A DNA stretch of 64,000 nucleotides from Mycetocola sp. (lineage in GTDB: Bacteria > Actinomycetota > Actinomycetes > Actinomycetales > Microbacteriaceae): assembly GCF_025464835.1 (NCBI RefSeq), contig NZ_JAODMP010000008.1:27433-91432 (forward strand), read 5' to 3'. Positions 62,544 to 64,000 of the stretch are shown piece after piece. The notes under the pieces are model-generated. The model had not been told where the DNA came from. It did not search any database and saw only the letters and a program-made list of their open reading frames with translations. Made by a program: the position numbers and the translations under genes. Position 1 is the first letter of the stretch, and each line of letters starts with the position of its first letter.

Positions 62544-63521
62544 TCACCGACTGACCGGGTCGCCGCCGTTCCCGTCCAGCCATGCGATGTCGCTGCGGGT
62601 GGGAGCTGACTCCCAATCGCCCTGAGCAAGGCAGGCGAACGCACCGCACCGCACTGCCAGGTCGAGTCGCGCGCCCGCGTCCCCACCGCGGGTCCATTCG
62701 ACCAGCCACCCCGCCGCGAACGCGTCCCCTGCTCCCACGGTGTCGACCACTGCGACCGGGATCGCGGACCGCTGCGTGATGGCGCCATTCCGCCACTTCT
62801 CCAGAGCGCCGAGTTCACCGAGCTTGACGACAGCATGCTGTGGACCAAGCGCAAGGATGGCGTCGAGTTGCCGTTGGGGGTCCGCGTGACCCGTGAGGAT
62901 CGCCGCTTCGTCGTCGCCGGCGAAAACGACGTCCGCGCGCTCCGCCAGACTTCGATACGACTGCACAATGCCATCGATGTCGTCAACGAGAGAGCTGCGA
63001 TGGTTCACATCGAAGGCCACCAGCGTTCCCGCGGACTTCGCGAAGTCAATGGCGGCGTGAGCGGCAGCCAGAGGGTCCGACCCGAGGGCAGCCGAGATGC
63101 CAGTGATGAAGAGGACTTTCGCGTCGGAGACAGCACTCGGTGCCACGTCAGATGGATTGAGCCGACTTCCCGCCTGGCCTCGGCGGTAATAGGTGATGCG
63201 GCTCGCGCCGGGGTACGGGCGTTCCTTCAGCATGAGAGCCGTCGGAGCATCGGTGTCGCGGGTCGGATGGACGGACACTCCCTCGGCACGCAGTTCACGC
63301 ACGATGAGGTCACCGATCGCGTCGGACCCGACCCTGCCGATCCAGGCGGCGGCCCCTCCGAGGCGCTGAACCCCGATGGCCACGTTGCTTTCTGCGCCCC
63401 CGAAGGTGACCTGCAGGCCCCCGCCGAGGGAGAGGCGCCCTGTTCGATCGTTCACGATGAGTCCCAGGCTCTCGCCGAGAACGACGACATCATGTGTCCT
63501 GGTGGCAGAAAGTGATGTCAT
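62544..63521 (-). CDS. kdgK: 2-dehydro-3-deoxygluconokinase (PfkB family)
   Basis: A 325-aa sugar kinase. VVVLGESLGLIVND at the start, VTFGGAESNVAIGVQRLGG (PfkB signature 1, substrate loop) and VDTVGAGDAFAAG (signature 2 with catalytic Asp) are present. YYRRGQAGSRL is typical of KDG kinases. It phosphorylates KDG to KDPG. Its ATG overlaps the eda stop (ATGA), coupling the two successive pathway steps. Confidence 0.9.
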   Translation of the reverse strand: MTSLSATRTHDVVVLGESLGLIVNDRTGRLSLGGGLQVTFGGAESNVAIGVQRLGGAAAWIGRVGSDAIGDLIVRELRAEGVSVHPTRDTDAPTALMLKERPYPGASRITYYRRGQAGSRLNPSDVAPSAVSDAKVLFITGISAALGSDPLAAAHAAIDFAKSAGTLVAFDVNHRSSLVDDIDGIVQSYRSLAERADVVFAGDDEAAILTGHADPQRQLDAILALGPQHAVVKLGELGALEKWRNGAITQRSAIPVAVVDTVGAGDAFAAGWLVEWTRGGDAGARLDLAVRCGAFACLAQGDWESAPTRSDIAWLDGNGGDPVSR

Positions 63522-64000
63522 GAGGATGCCTTAACCGCTTCAAGCGCGCGCTCGGCCACCGCTTTCGCACCCTGCGCCGCGGGCTGGACGATCCAGCTCC
63601 CGCTCGCCGCGAACACCGCGGGATGCGCCAGGTGTGCGGCTAGGTTCGCAGGCCCGATGCCGCCAGACGGCATGAACTGGACGTCGCGGAACACGGCCGC
63701 GTAGGCCTCGATCAGCGCGATCCCGCCGAACACGCCGGCGGGAAAGAGTTTGACGCGCGTCAGCCCCGCCGCGCGGGCAGACTGGATCTCTGTTGGGGTG
63801 AGAACACCCGGCACGATCGGAAGATTCGCTCCACGTACATAGTTCACCACTTCCAGATCAAGACCGGGCGTAACGATGAACGCAGCTCCCGCGTCGATCG
63901 CAGCGCGCGCCTGGTCAATCGAAAGCACCGTGCCGGCACCCACCAGAATGTCTCCTCGGTCAGCGAGATGCTTCAGCGCCGGCAATCCGAGATCGCCCCG
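63518..64000 (-). CDS. eda: KDPG/KHG aldolase, C-terminal part (cut by window edge)
   Basis: 160 residues remain, open to the last base of the window. ILVGAGTVLSIDQARAAIDAGA, FIVTPG and the Schiff-base lysine in RVKLFPAG identify class I KDPG/KHG aldolase, followed by FMPSGGIGPANLAAHL. Usual length is 205-215 aa, so about 50 N-terminal residues lie outside. It splits KDPG to pyruvate and glyceraldehyde-3-phosphate. With kdgK it forms the end of a hexuronate or galactonate catabolic operon entering from the right. Confidence 0.92.
   Translation of the reverse strand, partial: RGDLGLPALKHLADRGDILVGAGTVLSIDQARAAIDAGAAFIVTPGLDLEVVNYVRGANLPIVPGVLTPTEIQSARAAGLTRVKLFPAGVFGGIALIEAYAAVFRDVQFMPSGGIGPANLAAHLAHPAVFAASGSWIVQPAAQGAKAVAERALEAVKASS

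Overview
The window is a 64 kb piece of a high-GC actinobacterial chromosome. Three things point to Microbacteriaceae (Micrococcales): very strong G/C at third codon positions, frequent GTG starts with 4-bp ATGA/GTGA gene overlaps, and constant recurrence of the string CGGATGCCG/CGGCATCCG. The family-level placement is inference from style and gene content; no rRNA or other phylogenetic marker is present. I see no phage genes, transposases, tRNA, rRNA or CRISPR array.

Left part (0-20 kb): the first 37 codons of pheA on the minus strand, a secreted DUF1023 hydrolase, pgm followed by a structured intergenic region with a textbook intrinsic terminator, two secreted lipoproteins (SGNH hydrolase, TIG-amidase), a beta-glucosidase/LacI pair with an 18-bp palindromic operator, sufS-sufU, a minus-strand operon of lipoate ligase, solitary DNA methyltransferase and F420-type oxidoreductase, a MarR-MFS unit with two operators, a frameshifted dienelactone-hydrolase remnant beside a 2-hydroxyacid dehydrogenase, and an lldR-lldD lactate unit.

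Middle (20-42.6 kb): polyprenol-phosphate mannosyltransferase, an Lrp-regulated ddaH/rocD pair, a small alarmone synthetase, GntR, ChaB, two membrane proteins, giant putA with divergent LysR, a phytoene-desaturase-like oxidoreductase, an AlkA-like glycosylase, and the methylcitrate operon gntR-prpD-prpB-prpC.

Right part (42.6-64 kb): acyl-CoA/valine degradation genes in minus orientation, separated by palindromic repeats. These are followed by an eight-gene island: M19 dipeptidase, a five-gene oligopeptide ABC transporter, a LysA-type decarboxylase, and a divergent PucR regulator. The island reads as peptide (perhaps muropeptide) uptake and breakdown. Next comes a graveyard holding two fused aldolase fragments and an MHS transporter fragment beside an intact IclR gene, then trhO, an MFS remnant, acuI, a lysine-rich-tailed protein, and kdgK-eda running off the right edge.

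The most unusual signals are non-coding. At least three families of short inverted-repeat elements occur (about 99 bp, 48 bp and 50-60 bp). Within the first two, arms and overall length are conserved while the centres are unrelated. No spectacular new defence or secretion system is visible. The best candidates for something undescribed are these repeat families, the DDAH-like enzyme paired with rocD, the peptide/LysA island, the solitary methyltransferase operon and the structured region after pgm.
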